Source: JAAYUD01 sp041907665 (GTDB lineage Bacteria; Bacteroidota; Bacteroidia; Bacteroidales; Bacteroidaceae). Taken from it: DNA of 30,742 nt. The stretch is from contig JAYRGW010000044.1 of the NCBI GenBank assembly GCA_041907665.1, positions 1 through 30,742 of the forward strand, written 5' to 3'. The notes beneath the pieces are model-generated. The model saw only the letters and a list, made by a program, of their open reading frames with translations, was not told where the DNA came from and made no database searches. The position numbers and the translations under genes were made by a program. This document shows positions 15,197-24,900 of this stretch, piece by piece. Position 1 is the stretch's first letter, and the number at the start of each line of letters is the position of its first letter.

Positions 15197-16018
15197 ATGA
15201 ATACTTTAATAATCGATCACAAGAGTTGTCAACGATGTGGAGCTTGCGTAGCAATCTGTCCTGTATCGGTGATTAGTTTGGATGCAGAGAAGTTCCCTTA
15301 TATGAAAGAGGAAGACGAAAAACGATGTGTGCTTTGTGGCCATTGCGAAGCCGTATGTAGTACGCAGGCATTAAAACATCGGCTATTGCCTCAAACAGAA
15401 ACTGTTCAGCGGGATAAATTGCAGGAAATAAATGCTGAAAATCTGTCGGAGTATTTTCGAAACAGACGTTCTATCAGAACTTTTCGGTCTAAACCGATAG
15501 ATAGGTCTATTCTTGAGAAGATTTTTGAAGCCGTCAGCTACTCTCCTACAGGTGCTAACCTTCAAAAAAATAAATGGATCATGATCTGCAATCATGACTT
15601 CATTTATCAATTGAGCAATGCCGTAATCAATTGGATGAAAACAATGATTGAACAAAAAGCAGAGCTAGCTCAATATCTGAATTTCCAAAAGTTGGTTGAT
15701 ACTTTTGAGCAAGGTAACGATATTATTTGTCGTGGTGCCATGAATCTGGTGATAGGATACACAGATGCTGTTCATACTAGTGGAGCAATCGATTCTATTA
15801 TTGCTACTTCTCAATTGGAATTACTTTTGCCTTCATTCGGATTAGGAGGGTGCTGGGCCGGCTATCTGATGATCGCTTTGGGCTATTCTTCAGAAATTAA
15901 GAAAATGCTCGGTTTAGATGAATCGCACACCGTGCACTCTGCGATGATGATTGGATATCCGAAATATCGTTATTACAAAATACCTTCTCGCAAAAATCCA
16001 GAAGTCAAATGGATATAG
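15197..16018 (+). CDS. ferredoxin-nitroreductase fusion protein
   Basis: The 273-residue protein from ATG 15197 starts MNTLIIDHKSCQRCG. Residues ~5-60 form a 2[4Fe-4S] ferredoxin domain with two motifs, CQRCGACVAICP (Cys11, 14, 17, 21) and CVLCGHCEAVC (Cys44, 47, 50, 54). Residues ~80-270 are an FMN nitroreductase domain (RRSIRTFRSKPID, SYSPTGANLQKNKW, GLGGCWAGYLMIALG). Such fusions are common in anaerobes and would pass electrons from a ferredoxin to the flavin, reducing nitro compounds, quinones or unknown substrates. It is on the same strand as the ABC-F gene but has its own promoter, and it ends before the 16115 terminator. Confidence 0.92.
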   Translation: MNTLIIDHKSCQRCGACVAICPVSVISLDAEKFPYMKEEDEKRCVLCGHCEAVCSTQALKHRLLPQTETVQRDKLQEINAENLSEYFRNRRSIRTFRSKPIDRSILEKIFEAVSYSPTGANLQKNKWIMICNHDFIYQLSNAVINWMKTMIEQKAELAQYLNFQKLVDTFEQGNDIICRGAMNLVIGYTDAVHTSGAIDSIIATSQLELLLPSFGLGGCWAGYLMIALGYSSEIKKMLGLDESHTVHSAMMIGYPKYRYYKIPSRKNPEVKWI

Positions 16019-16114
16019 GCGATAGGAAGTATGGCAAGGGTAATATAGATCATATCCAACAGTTCAAATTCTTTGTTGAAGGATGATATATTTCTTTGTG
16101 AAAGCCAACTCTTG

Positions 16115-16173
16115 TTTTTTAAATACGATAGCACCATTTGCTATAAAAGCAGACGGTGCTATTATTTAAAAAA
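16115..16173. terminator. strong bidirectional terminator
   Basis: TTTTTTAAATA pairs with TATTTAAAAAA as the outer stem, ATAGCACC (16128-16135) pairs with GGTGCTAT (16155-16162) as the middle stem, and an inner TTGCT/AGCAG stem lies inside. The T-tract and A-tract arms let it terminate both the nitroreductase transcript and the convergent tkt-rpiB transcript. Confidence 0.85.
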
Positions 16174-16183
16174 TAAACAACTA

Positions 16184-16618
16184 CTATTTTACGGGAATTT
16201 TTTCAATGCGGCGTTGATGTCTTCCACCTTCAAAGTCGGTGTTGAAAAATTCAGTCAACACTTTATCTGCTGCTTCGTTGGTGATATATCGACCCGGCAT
16301 CACAAGTATGTTGGCGTTGTTGTGCTGACGTGCCAGATGTGATATTTCCGGAATCCAACACAATGCAGCTCGGATGCCTTGATGTTTATTCAGTGTCATG
16401 GCAATGCCGTTTCCGGTTCCGCAGATGGCAACACCTGCATAGCATTCTCCAGCCTCAATAGCCAAAGCCAGGGGATGAGCAAAATCTGGATAATCGCAAC
16501 TATCCGAGGAGTAAGTACCAAAGTCTTTGTAATAAAGTCCTTTAGCATCAAGCCATTGCTTTACAAACTGTTTAAGTTCAAAACCGGCATGATCACAACA
16601 CAGTCCTAAAACTTTCAT
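16184..16618 (-). CDS. rpiB: ribose-5-phosphate isomerase B
   Basis: The 144-residue enzyme (EC 5.3.1.6) interconverts ribulose-5-phosphate and ribose-5-phosphate. It is a full-length LacAB/RpiB protein: CDHAG (Asp9, His10), DYPDFAHPLA, AICGTGNGIA (active-site Cys66) and RQHNNANILVMPGR (His99). It is the second gene of a two-gene operon: its ATG (16616-16618) overlaps the transketolase TAA by one base (TAATG), which suggests translational coupling. The two enzymes act in the same non-oxidative pentose phosphate pathway. Confidence 0.96.
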   Translation of the reverse strand: MKVLGLCCDHAGFELKQFVKQWLDAKGLYYKDFGTYSSDSCDYPDFAHPLALAIEAGECYAGVAICGTGNGIAMTLNKHQGIRAALCWIPEISHLARQHNNANILVMPGRYITNEAADKVLTEFFNTDFEGGRHQRRIEKIPVK

Positions 16619-18627
16619 TACAACATATCCTTTACTTGTTTATATACATTATCTGCGGTGAAGCCTAGTTTTTCGTCCAATACTTTGTAAGGTGCAGAAA
16701 ATCCGAAAGATTCGAGTCCCCATATTTTACCACTTGTACCGACAAGTCCAAGCAAATTGACAGGTAGCCCGGCGGTCAAGCCAAATATTTTGGCTCCTTT
16801 CGGTAGTATTGATTCTTGATAGCTGGCCGTTTGACTGCGGAAGAGTCCTTCTGAAGGAGCAGAAACGATGCGGACTTTCAATCCGTCTTTGCGTAATAGC
16901 TCGGCTCCGGCAACCAATGTAGAAACTTCCGAACCGGTAGCAACCAGTATTACATCTGGCTCTGTGTCCGAACCGGCCACGATATAAGCACCTTTGGCTA
17001 CTTGTGAATAATCATTTCCGGCAGGTAGATTTACGATATTTTGACGCGATAGGATCAATGCGGTAGGAGTCGATACATTTTCCATTGCCAAACGCCATGC
17101 AACCGTCGTTTCTTCTCCATCGGCTGGGCGAAGAACCAACATTGAATTATGTCCTTCGTGATTCTTCAGCTTCTCCATTAAACGAATTTGAGCCTCTTGC
17201 TCTACAGGTTCATGAGTCGGACCGTCTTCACCTACACGGAAAGCATCGTGTGTCCAAATGAATTTCACCGGTTGTTGCATTAAAGCGGCCATTCGTATCG
17301 CAGGTTTCATATAGTCCGAGAAGACAAAGAAAGTGCCGCAAGCCGGAATTACACCTCCATGAAGAGACATGCCGATACAAATGCAGGCCATTGTCAACTC
17401 TGAAACTCCTGCTTGGAAAAAGGCTCCACTGAAATCTCCTTTCTTAAAAGAATGCGTCTTTTTCAAGAAACCGTCCGTCTTATCGGAGTTGGATAGATCG
17501 GCCGAAGCTACAATCATATTTTCTACTTGCGAAGCCAAAACGCCAAGTACTGTAGCCGAAGCGCCGCGAGTAGCAGAGTCTGGCTTTTGCTGAACAGCCG
17601 TCCAATCGATCATTGGCGCCTTGTCCGAGAAGAAACTCTCTAGCTTGGTTGCTTGTTCGGGGTTTGAAATTGACCATTGAGCTTTAAGTGCTTTGCGTTC
17701 TGCAACGATTTCTTTCAATTCGATTTTGCGATGTGCATAAAGCTCCGCTACTTCGGGGAATATCACAAATGGGTTCTCAGGATTGCCTCCCAGGTGTTTG
17801 ATTGTATTGATATAAGCATCACCTCCCAACGGAGAACCGTGAGTAGCACAATCGGCCTCGAAACTGCTGCCATCTGCTTTTAATGCGCCTTTACCCATAA
17901 TCGTTTTTCCTACGATTAATGTAGGGCGTTGTTGCTCTGCTTGAGCTTCTTTAATAGCCGTACGGATAGCATCAATGTCATTTCCATTGATTGAAATCAC
18001 TTTCCATCCCCACGCCTCGTATTTCTTTGCAGTATCTTCTATTGTAACGTCTTTTGTCTCTGTAGAAAGCTGAATGTCGTTTGAATCATAAAACATGATA
18101 AGATTGTCCAGCCCCAATGCACCGGCTACTCGGCCAGCTCCTTGAGAGATTTCTTCTTGAACACCTCCATCGGAAATATAAGCATAAATAGTCTGATTCA
18201 TGCATTTGCCAAACCGTGCTTTTAGGAATTTGGCAGCTATAGCTGCGCCGACGGCAAAAGTATGTCCTTGTCCTAATGGACCGGAAGTGTTTTCAATTCC
18301 TCTCTTTACATTTACTTCCGGATGACCCGGGGTAGGGCTGCCCCATTGCCTGAATTGCTGAAGTTCTTCCAACGTAAACTTACCGGTCAATGCCAACGTA
18401 GAATAGAGCATTGCCGACATATGTCCGGGATCCAAGAAAAAGCGATCGCGCCCTTCCCATGAGGGATTCTCTGGATCATATACCAAAAATTCGGAATAAA
18501 GTACATTGATAAAGTCTGCGCCGCCCATCGCACCGCCGGGATGTCCGGATTTAGCCTTTTCTACCATAGAAGCAGCTAAAATACGAATATTATTGGCTGC
18601 CTGGTTCATAAGTTTACTATCGTTCAT
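16618..18627 (-). CDS. tkt: transketolase
   Basis: The 669-residue thiamine-diphosphate enzyme (EC 2.2.1.1) moves two-carbon ketol units between pentose-phosphate pathway sugars and glycolytic intermediates. The start at ATG 18627 (MNDSKLMNQAANNIR) is chosen over a TTG nine bases upstream. Visible are SGHPGGAMGGAD (first catalytic His at 29), DPGHMSAMLYSTLALTG, the ThDP-Mg motif GDG-like ISDGGVQEE...NDIQ, and the pyrimidine-domain/C-terminal parts RQNIVNLPAG and ATGSEVSTLVAGAELLRKDG. The length is normal for bacterial Tkt. It is the first gene of the tkt-rpiB operon. Confidence 0.97.
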   Translation of the reverse strand: MNDSKLMNQAANNIRILAASMVEKAKSGHPGGAMGGADFINVLYSEFLVYDPENPSWEGRDRFFLDPGHMSAMLYSTLALTGKFTLEELQQFRQWGSPTPGHPEVNVKRGIENTSGPLGQGHTFAVGAAIAAKFLKARFGKCMNQTIYAYISDGGVQEEISQGAGRVAGALGLDNLIMFYDSNDIQLSTETKDVTIEDTAKKYEAWGWKVISINGNDIDAIRTAIKEAQAEQQRPTLIVGKTIMGKGALKADGSSFEADCATHGSPLGGDAYINTIKHLGGNPENPFVIFPEVAELYAHRKIELKEIVAERKALKAQWSISNPEQATKLESFFSDKAPMIDWTAVQQKPDSATRGASATVLGVLASQVENMIVASADLSNSDKTDGFLKKTHSFKKGDFSGAFFQAGVSELTMACICIGMSLHGGVIPACGTFFVFSDYMKPAIRMAALMQQPVKFIWTHDAFRVGEDGPTHEPVEQEAQIRLMEKLKNHEGHNSMLVLRPADGEETTVAWRLAMENVSTPTALILSRQNIVNLPAGNDYSQVAKGAYIVAGSDTEPDVILVATGSEVSTLVAGAELLRKDGLKVRIVSAPSEGLFRSQTASYQESILPKGAKIFGLTAGLPVNLLGLVGTSGKIWGLESFGFSAPYKVLDEKLGFTADNVYKQVKDML

Positions 18628-18675
18628 TGTTCTCAAAATTATAAGGTTTTATCTTAACAATAATTTTAGGGTGTG

Positions 18676-18683
18676 TAAAGATA
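18676..18683 (-). promoter_or_regulatory. -7-like box (TATCTTTA) for tkt-rpiB
   Basis: On the minus strand TATCTTTA differs from TAnnTTTG at the last base and lies 48 bases before ATG 18627. No good -33 is found. The rest of 18640-18903 is AT-rich and shows no gene. Confidence 0.45.
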
Positions 18684-18903
18684 CTGCTATTTCTTCAAAA
18701 CACCGAATAAAAACAATAAAAACTGCAAAATTTGAAGGAAGTAACTGTGCTTTCTCGTAGAAATAAAGATGCGAAAAGAAGTAAAAGGAAATATTTGGCT
18801 CTTTGTATGTACCTAAATATAGGCTGTTTTATGAGGAAAGAAATAAATAGATAAAAAACGAAACAATACTATACGAAAGGAATGAATACGACCAATAGTT
18901 GTT

Positions 18904-19380
18904 TTAGTTAGTCCTTAACAAGCTCTCTTTTTGGATTAATGATGCAATGGATAAGCGTAAATTGGGATATTGTTTGACTGTCTTTTTTATCTTTTTCATC
19001 AGGCGTAGGTGAAAGAAACATTGGTCTATAGATGATAGGAGAAGCGGACCTGTTTCTTCTTCGGTCAAAGTGTGGGTGTTGGATATGCCAAAATCGCAGA
19101 GAAGATTAAGGCAACTTATGGAATTGTGCATGTCTTCTCCTACTTTTTTATCTTTGGGTTGTTGAAGGAGCTTGTTGGGGCAATTCAGCTGTTTCTTAAA
19201 ATCGAGAACTTCCTTTAATGTACAACACACTATTTGAGCATCATGCAAATAGTCGTACAATTTTTCTATGTTAGGATAAATTGTAGCCTTTAGTGTTATT
19301 TTTGCCGTACGAAAAGAAAGGAAATCGATTATAAGACTATGCTCATCAATAATCCAATCCATAAATTCTTCCATAATCAC
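18904..19380 (-). CDS. hypothetical small helical protein
   Basis: The gene encodes 158 residues from ATG 19380 (MIMEEFMDWIIDEH), or 156 from ATG 19374. The protein has no signal peptide and no clear membrane segment. It is rich in Leu, Lys and Cys and predicted mostly helical, with a basic patch (LMKKIKKTVKQYPNLR) near the C-terminus. I recognise no family. The codon pattern is plausible for this genome. It stands alone between the tkt promoter region and a long intergenic region. No TAnnTTTG box was found just upstream, which weakens the case for strong expression. Confidence 0.55.
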   Translation of the reverse strand: MIMEEFMDWIIDEHSLIIDFLSFRTAKITLKATIYPNIEKLYDYLHDAQIVCCTLKEVLDFKKQLNCPNKLLQQPKDKKVGEDMHNSISCLNLLCDFGISNTHTLTEEETGPLLLSSIDQCFFHLRLMKKIKKTVKQYPNLRLSIASLIQKESLLRTN

Positions 19381-19444
19381 CTGATTTATATTCTATCAGA
19401 CCTATTATTATATTAGTCTACTTTAGTTTCGGAAATTGGGAAAA

Positions 19445-19518
19445 GCGTGGAAACTATTGTTATTACTGTTATGAGGCCCTGGACTGCCCATGAATAAGTA
19501 ATAAACAATAGCCCACGC
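19445..19518. repeat. 74-base imperfect palindrome
   Basis: GCGTGG (19445-19450) pairs with CCACGC (19513-19518). CTATTGTTATTAC (19454-19466) pairs with GTAATAAACAATAG (19498-19511) with one bulged A. That gives about 19 bp of stem around a GC-rich loop (GAGGCCCTGGACTGCCC). On the minus strand a short TTTT follows. It could be a small RNA, a terminator or a MITE-like remnant. Confidence 0.5.
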
Positions 19519-19584
19519 CAAATAGGATTATATATAATGAAATATAACTATACAACTCTAATATTGACGTGAACGCTATTGTCC

Positions 19585-19637
19585 ATTATCCTCATTCATT
19601 GAAACTGTCCAGATTTCATAACAGGATAATATCTTTT
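19585..19637 (+). terminator. possible terminator-like hairpin
   Basis: ATTATCCT (19585-19592) pairs with AGGATAAT (19623-19630), with an inner TGAAA/TTTCA stem. ATCTTTTT follows on the plus strand. No plus-strand gene precedes it, so it either ends an unknown small RNA or is chance in AT-rich DNA. Confidence 0.3.
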
Positions 19638-19997
19638 TAGCGCTCTACTTTTTTCTTAATTGCTTTTATCTTTAGAATATCTACAATAAGATAGGACAAA
19701 GATATGAAAAAATATGATATAAAAACAAATAAGTAATTTTCTGTTTTCATAAAAACAAGAATTTACAAAAAAATAGCGTCTTTATCTGATTAAAAACAAA
19801 TTAAGTAATTGACTATTTTAAAGCAATAGAGGCTTGACTGTTCTTCTTTGGGTGCTCCTATTTATAGAGGTTTGAAACTATTTCTCTTTATTCTATGATC
19901 ATTTGTTAGGTGACTATAACCATGAAAAGAAAGTGAGAAAACTGCAATGATATTTATTTTCTTCTGGAAGAAGTATACAACATATAAAATAATGCAA

Positions 19998-20005
19998 TAA
20001 CTTTG
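19998..20005 (+). promoter_or_regulatory. -7 box (TAACTTTG) for the sigma/anti-sigma genes
   Basis: TAACTTTG fits TAnnTTTG, about 110 bases before the first possible start (GTG 20116). The sigma factor gene therefore appears to be transcribed by the housekeeping sigma factor. The -33 element is poor. Confidence 0.55.
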
Positions 20006-20115
20006 TAACGTGCGTATTTGCTCTAATTGAGCCTGCTATCAAAAGACGCCAATATAAAGTCAATAAACATATAGTAAATGGCTTAACCTTATTCAAAGAA
20101 AGAAAAATCATATTT

Positions 20116-20706
20116 GTGTCTACCGGTACTACTAATGAATTGAATGAAAGGATGCTGATCCGCGAGTTGAAAAGAAATTCGCAAAAAGCATTGGACAGCA
20201 TCTACAAGATGTATGCAAGAAGGTTGTATGCCTTTTGCCTGCAATATACTAAGTCCAAAGAAAATGCAGAAGAAATAGTAGAAGATGTTTTCGTTTGGGT
20301 GTGGATGAACCGTTGTGACATTCGTCAGGAAGAGACCTTGCGGTCGTTGCTCTTTATTAGGGCAAAACACTACCTTATAAATGCTTACAGGTCTTGCATT
20401 AATTCACCTGTTTATGAAGACTATGTGAACTATCAAGACGAATTGGCTACCGATGATATTCAACAACACATGGAGTACGAGGATTTTGTACATCAGCTTA
20501 GAAACGCATTAACTAAATTGCCGATCACTCAACAACAGGTTATCGAATTGTCGAAGATTCAACAAATAAGCAACAAAGAGATAGCAATTAAACTTTCTTT
20601 GAGTGAGCAAACAGTAAAAAACCAATTGTCGCAAGGACTAAAAAACTTGCGAAAAGAATTAAATAAAGTTCCTTTTTTATTCTGGTTGCTATTTTTCGTT
20701 AATTAA
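20116..20706 (+). CDS. ECF-type RNA polymerase sigma factor of the PUL
   Basis: The 196-residue protein has sigma70 region 2 (about residues 25-95: DSIYKMYARRLYAFCLQYT, AEEIVEDVFVWVW) and region 4 (about 130-185: LPITQQQVIELSKIQQIS, LSLSEQTVKNQLSQGLKNLR). The spacing is typical of Bacteroidales ECF sigmas linked to SusC/SusD systems. It should direct transcription of the susCD operon when released by the FecR partner, whose gene follows 32 bases later. The start is either GTG 20116 or ATG 20152, and conserved sequence begins close to the second. The C-terminus ends in an unusually hydrophobic tail (VPFLFWLLFFVN), a feature seen in this sub-family. Confidence 0.92.
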   Translation: MSTGTTNELNERMLIRELKRNSQKALDSIYKMYARRLYAFCLQYTKSKENAEEIVEDVFVWVWMNRCDIRQEETLRSLLFIRAKHYLINAYRSCINSPVYEDYVNYQDELATDDIQQHMEYEDFVHQLRNALTKLPITQQQVIELSKIQQISNKEIAIKLSLSEQTVKNQLSQGLKNLRKELNKVPFLFWLLFFVN

Positions 20707-20738
20707 TAAGCATCACCCGGTATTTATGAAAAAATATA

Positions 20739-21731
20739 ATGTCTATATATAAAATGATGAATCTGGAGCAGAAATACAGACAAGACAGGCTAACCCCCAA
20801 TGAATTGAATGAATTGCGGGCTAAAGTGAACTCCACTTCGGATGAATTGCTTGAAGAGGCGATATGTAATGAGTGGATGCACGATGATATAGACATATCT
20901 TCTGTCGATATGCAACGCATGGATCGACTTAAACGTTCTATAGATAAAAAAATCAATAAGAAATTGTTTGTTTATTTCAAATTCTTCAAATGGATACAAG
21001 TGGCGGCTATTATCTTATTGCCTATATCCATAGCTGCTATTTGGTATTTATATAAGGAAAACAGTCAGTTGTCTTCCGAAGAAATGGTCGTTGCTACTGG
21101 TATAGGGGAACATGCTAAGATTACTCTGCCCGATGGTACCGATGTGAATCTAAATGCTGAATCAAAGCTTTGCTATATTCCTAAGACTTATAACAAAAAA
21201 GAACGGCAAATACGATTTGACGGTGAAGGATATTTTCAAGTTCGAAAAGATAAACAACGTCCGTTTTTAATAAATGCACAAGGGCTGAATGTTAGAGTCT
21301 TGGGTACTAAGTTCAACTTGTTGGCGCGCAAGAAGGATGCCTCTGCCGTATTGTCATTGCAAGAGGGTAGTGTACTATTCTCTTCTTTGTTGACAGGTAT
21401 GAATGTGATACTCAAACCTAATCAAAAAGCCATCTTGAACCAGTCTACTGGAATTATTATTGTTAAAAAAGAAGAAAATTTCCAAGATGTTATAGCATGG
21501 AGGCGTAAAGAATTAGTTTTTAGAAATGCCCCTCTCCGATCCGTTATTAATTCAATAGAAAAGAATTATAATATAAAGATTAGAATTAAAACTAAAGCCT
21601 ATCTAAAGGACTTGTTTACGGGTACATTACCGAATTCGAATATTAACGAAGACCTTGAGATATTAGAAAAATCATATCACTTTAAGTCAATCATGACAAG
21701 CCAAGAGGTCTTGATTATTCCAGACAATTAG
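20739..21731 (+). CDS. FecR-family anti-sigma factor
   Basis: The 330-residue inner-membrane protein has a cytoplasmic N-terminal domain (~1-80) that would hold the sigma factor. A single transmembrane helix follows at about 84-106 (WIQVAAIILLPISIAAIWYLY), then a periplasmic FecR domain (~115-215: LPDGTDVNLNAESKLCY, FDGEGYFQVRKD, LGTKFNLLAR) and a C-terminal DUF4974-type domain (~255-325: LVFRNAPLRSVINSIEKNYNIKI). In this family the periplasmic part contacts the STN domain of the SusC transporter, and ligand uptake frees the sigma factor. ATG 20739 is used; in-frame ATGs at 20754 and 20757 are alternatives. Confidence 0.95.
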   Translation: MSIYKMMNLEQKYRQDRLTPNELNELRAKVNSTSDELLEEAICNEWMHDDIDISSVDMQRMDRLKRSIDKKINKKLFVYFKFFKWIQVAAIILLPISIAAIWYLYKENSQLSSEEMVVATGIGEHAKITLPDGTDVNLNAESKLCYIPKTYNKKERQIRFDGEGYFQVRKDKQRPFLINAQGLNVRVLGTKFNLLARKKDASAVLSLQEGSVLFSSLLTGMNVILKPNQKAILNQSTGIIIVKKEENFQDVIAWRRKELVFRNAPLRSVINSIEKNYNIKIRIKTKAYLKDLFTGTLPNSNINEDLEILEKSYHFKSIMTSQEVLIIPDN

Positions 21732-21790
21732 AAAATCTTGCATTGTATTTAATATAAAGGTTATTTTATCTTGAAATAGCTTTTATTCTT

Positions 21791-21807
21791 TTGTATATGT
21801 TATACAA
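21791..21807 (+). promoter_or_regulatory. palindrome upstream of susC
   Basis: TTGTATA-TGT-TATACAA is a perfect 7-bp inverted repeat about 105 bases before the SusC start. GTCTT-TTTTTT-AAGAC at 21860-21875 is a second small symmetric element in the same 180-base gap. There is no TAnnTTTG box here, as expected if the dedicated ECF sigma reads this promoter. Confidence 0.35.
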
Positions 21808-21911
21808 CATATATATTTTTTGGTACTTATTGTGAAAGCTCTTGTCTTTATATTAAACGGTCTTTTTTTTAAGACAACAACAAATGTTTAACTGTTTTAA
21901 TATTACGAGAA

Positions 21912-24900
21912 ATGAATGGACATTCTAAAACTAAGTGTTTTGCGGTATTAATACTACTGTGGTGCTTTTGCTGTATGAAAGTATATGCGCAGGAACAGAC
22001 AGTAACTATTAATCTGAAAAATGCTTCGCTCAAGCAAGTGCTAAGTGTCATCGAAAAACAAACTACGTTTCGCTTTTCATACCGAGATGTAATGATCGAT
22101 AACCGTAAAGACATTACGATATCGAAAAAAGATGTATCGGTGGCTTGGGTACTCAACACAGTGTTGAAAGACAGAAATTTGGAATATAGCATTATATCTT
22201 CCAAATCAATTGTCATTTCAGACAAACCTCGACCTAAAGCACGAGTCGAGACTGAGGAAAGTCAAAAAAGAAAAATAACAGGTCTTGTGAGAGATGTTTC
22301 TGGCGAACCGATTATAGGTGCCAGTGTCCGAGAGAAAGGCAGTGGTAATGGTACCATTACCGATATAGAAGGACATTTTAGTTTGAATGTAAACTCGAAA
22401 GCTGTTCTTGTTTTCTCGTATGTTGGTTATCTGAATAGAGAAGAAAAGGCTTCTAAGACGATGAAAGTAACCATGCAAGAAGACAATAAGACCCTGAACG
22501 AAGTTGTCGTTGTTGGTTACGGTACTCAGAAGAGGATAAATCTTACTGGAGCGGTGGCAACAGTAGATGTGGGAAAGACACTAGATAGCCGTCCTATTGC
22601 TGATATCGGACGAGGATTGCAAGGAGCTATACCAGGTGTTAATATTACTATCCCAACAGGTGAAATAGGTTCTGATCCGCTTATAAAAATCCGTGGTCAG
22701 ATAGGTTCTATCAGTGGTAATAATCAGCCGCTCATACTATTGGATAATGTTGAAATACCAAGCATTCAGATGGTAAATCCTGAAGATGTACAGTCTATAT
22801 CTATATTGAAAGACGCGGCATCTTCGTCTATCTATGGTTCAAAGGCGGCATTTGGCGTGGTATTGATAACTACCAAATCGGGTTCGAGAAGCGAGAAATT
22901 GGAGATAAGCTACTCTAATAACCTTTCATGGCAGAATCCCGCTAAACAAATTAATATGGGTGGTATAGACGCTCTTCAATATACTTTGGATGCACAAGAT
23001 AACAGAGGTGGCACAATGCCGGCAGGGGGCTTTTGGCGAATCAATAGAGATAGTTTTGAAAAGGCTATTGAATGGCAAAAACTATATGGAGGAAAAGTAA
23101 AATGGAATGATCCTGTCGTATATGGACGTGATTGGACATTCGACGGAGTAGACAAGTATGGCTACAGGACTTATGATGCCGTAAAAGCTATGATCAAAAA
23201 CTGGACACCAACAATTTCTCACAATCTTTCTGTGAGTGGCAAATCTGGAAAGACATCTTATAATGTGGGTTTGGGGTATCTGAGTCAAAGTGGAATGTCG
23301 AGAACTGCTAAGCAAGACGACTATAAGAGATATAATGCATCGGTAAGTCTCATCTCTGAAATAAATAAATATGTTACAATTCGTGCCAGTTCTATTTATT
23401 CAGACAGAAACAAACGCTATCCGGGCGTAGGAACAACAACGGCTGACCCTTGGCTTTATCTATATCGTTGGAGTCCGCTTTTCCCCATTGGAGTAGAAGA
23501 AAATGGAAATCCACTACGTGAACCTTCTTACGAAATGGGAGCTGCCAATACCGATAATTTGCAAAACAAATATTATAATGTCAATTTGGGCGCTACGGTC
23601 AATATCAATAAAAATTGGGATGTCAAGTTTGATTATACATACGATAGGCAGACTACTGACAAGAACTCTTCAGTAGTATCTTACAATGCAGGGCAAACAT
23701 GGTATGCACCTACTTCATGGAAAGATAATGATGGTTATCAAGTATATATTGATCCTACTACCGGACAGGTTGTTGATACCGGAGGTATTCCGGCTTATTG
23801 TTTCCCTATGCAGGAATATTATTCTAATAATACTGTCAACTATGTGCAGAATTATAACAAGGCTGTAGATGACAATACGTTTAACGTGTATTCCACTTAT
23901 AATTTAAATCTTGGACGTGAAGGGCAACATGCTTTTAAGTTTATGCTTGGTATGAACAGAGTAACAAAAAAGTGGAGTGAATATACTGGTAAGAAAACGA
24001 ATTTGATTGACCAAGAAAATCCTCAATTTCCATTGGCTTCGGGAGACCAGTTCATTGATGGCGATCGTAATTGGGAGGCGCAGTTAGGTTTCTTTGGGCG
24101 TATCAATTATGCATACGCTGATAAATATCTTTTTGAAGCAAACTTACGTAGAGACGGTTCTTCTAAATTTCCTTCAAACTTGCGTTGGCGCTGGTTTCCT
24201 TCGTTTTCTGCCGGATGGGTTTTCTCTAATGAAGCATTTATGAAACCAATAGAGAAGATATGGAGTTTCGGAAAATTAAGGGCTTCTTGGGGAAGTATTG
24301 GCGATCAATCGGTTTCAAACACTTTATATAAATCTGTATTAAGTTACGACGAATCTACATGGCTAAATGCATCTAACAATTATTTGGTAGAGTTTGGCAC
24401 TCCGTCACTTATCGACAAAAAAATCAGTTGGCAACGCATTGAAACTCTTAATTTAGGCGCTGATTTCAGATTTTTCAAGAATCAATTGGGCCTAAGTTTT
24501 GATTGGTATCAACGTAACACTAAAGATATGATCATTCCAGGAGAGAGTCTGCCTGTTACGTTGGGAACAACCGCTCCTGTGGGCAATTACGGCAATTTAC
24601 GGACAAGAGGATGGGAGCTGTCTCTGGATTTCAATCATCGATTTGCAACAGGATTGGAAATCAATGCTACCGTTTCTGTGTCCGACGCTACAACCGAAAT
24701 CACTAAGGGTGCCGATTATCAGACACCGTGGAAAGACCGTTATCTGAGCAACAGTTATTCTACTGGACGACGTTATGGAAATATTTATGGATATGTTACC
24801 GACCGTCTTTTCCAGAAAAGCGATTTCGTATATGGTGCAGACAATACAATACAGAAAACGACGGTCATATATAATGGAACTGCCCATACGACGAATTTGC

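Larger units (their letters stand above)
19381..20115. other. 735-base AT-rich intergenic region
   Basis: No convincing gene on either strand: the longest plus-strand frames are about a dozen codons. It contains two hairpin-forming segments (19445-19518 and 19585-19630), a very AT-rich stretch (about 19690-19830) and the sigma-factor promoter at 19998-20005. It separates the small unknown gene from the PUL and is the largest non-coding gap in the window. Confidence 0.7.

Noticed and set aside
16073..16342. 89-codon plus-strand frame after the nitroreductase gene
   Set aside because: It runs through the terminator hairpin and then antisense to rpiB; low-complexity Cys/Phe-rich product.
21860..21875. 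GTCTT-TTTTTT-AAGAC as a terminator before susC
   Set aside because: The stem is only 5 bp and AT-rich, and the T-run is in the loop rather than after the stem, so it is a weak candidate; it is only mentioned as a possible element.
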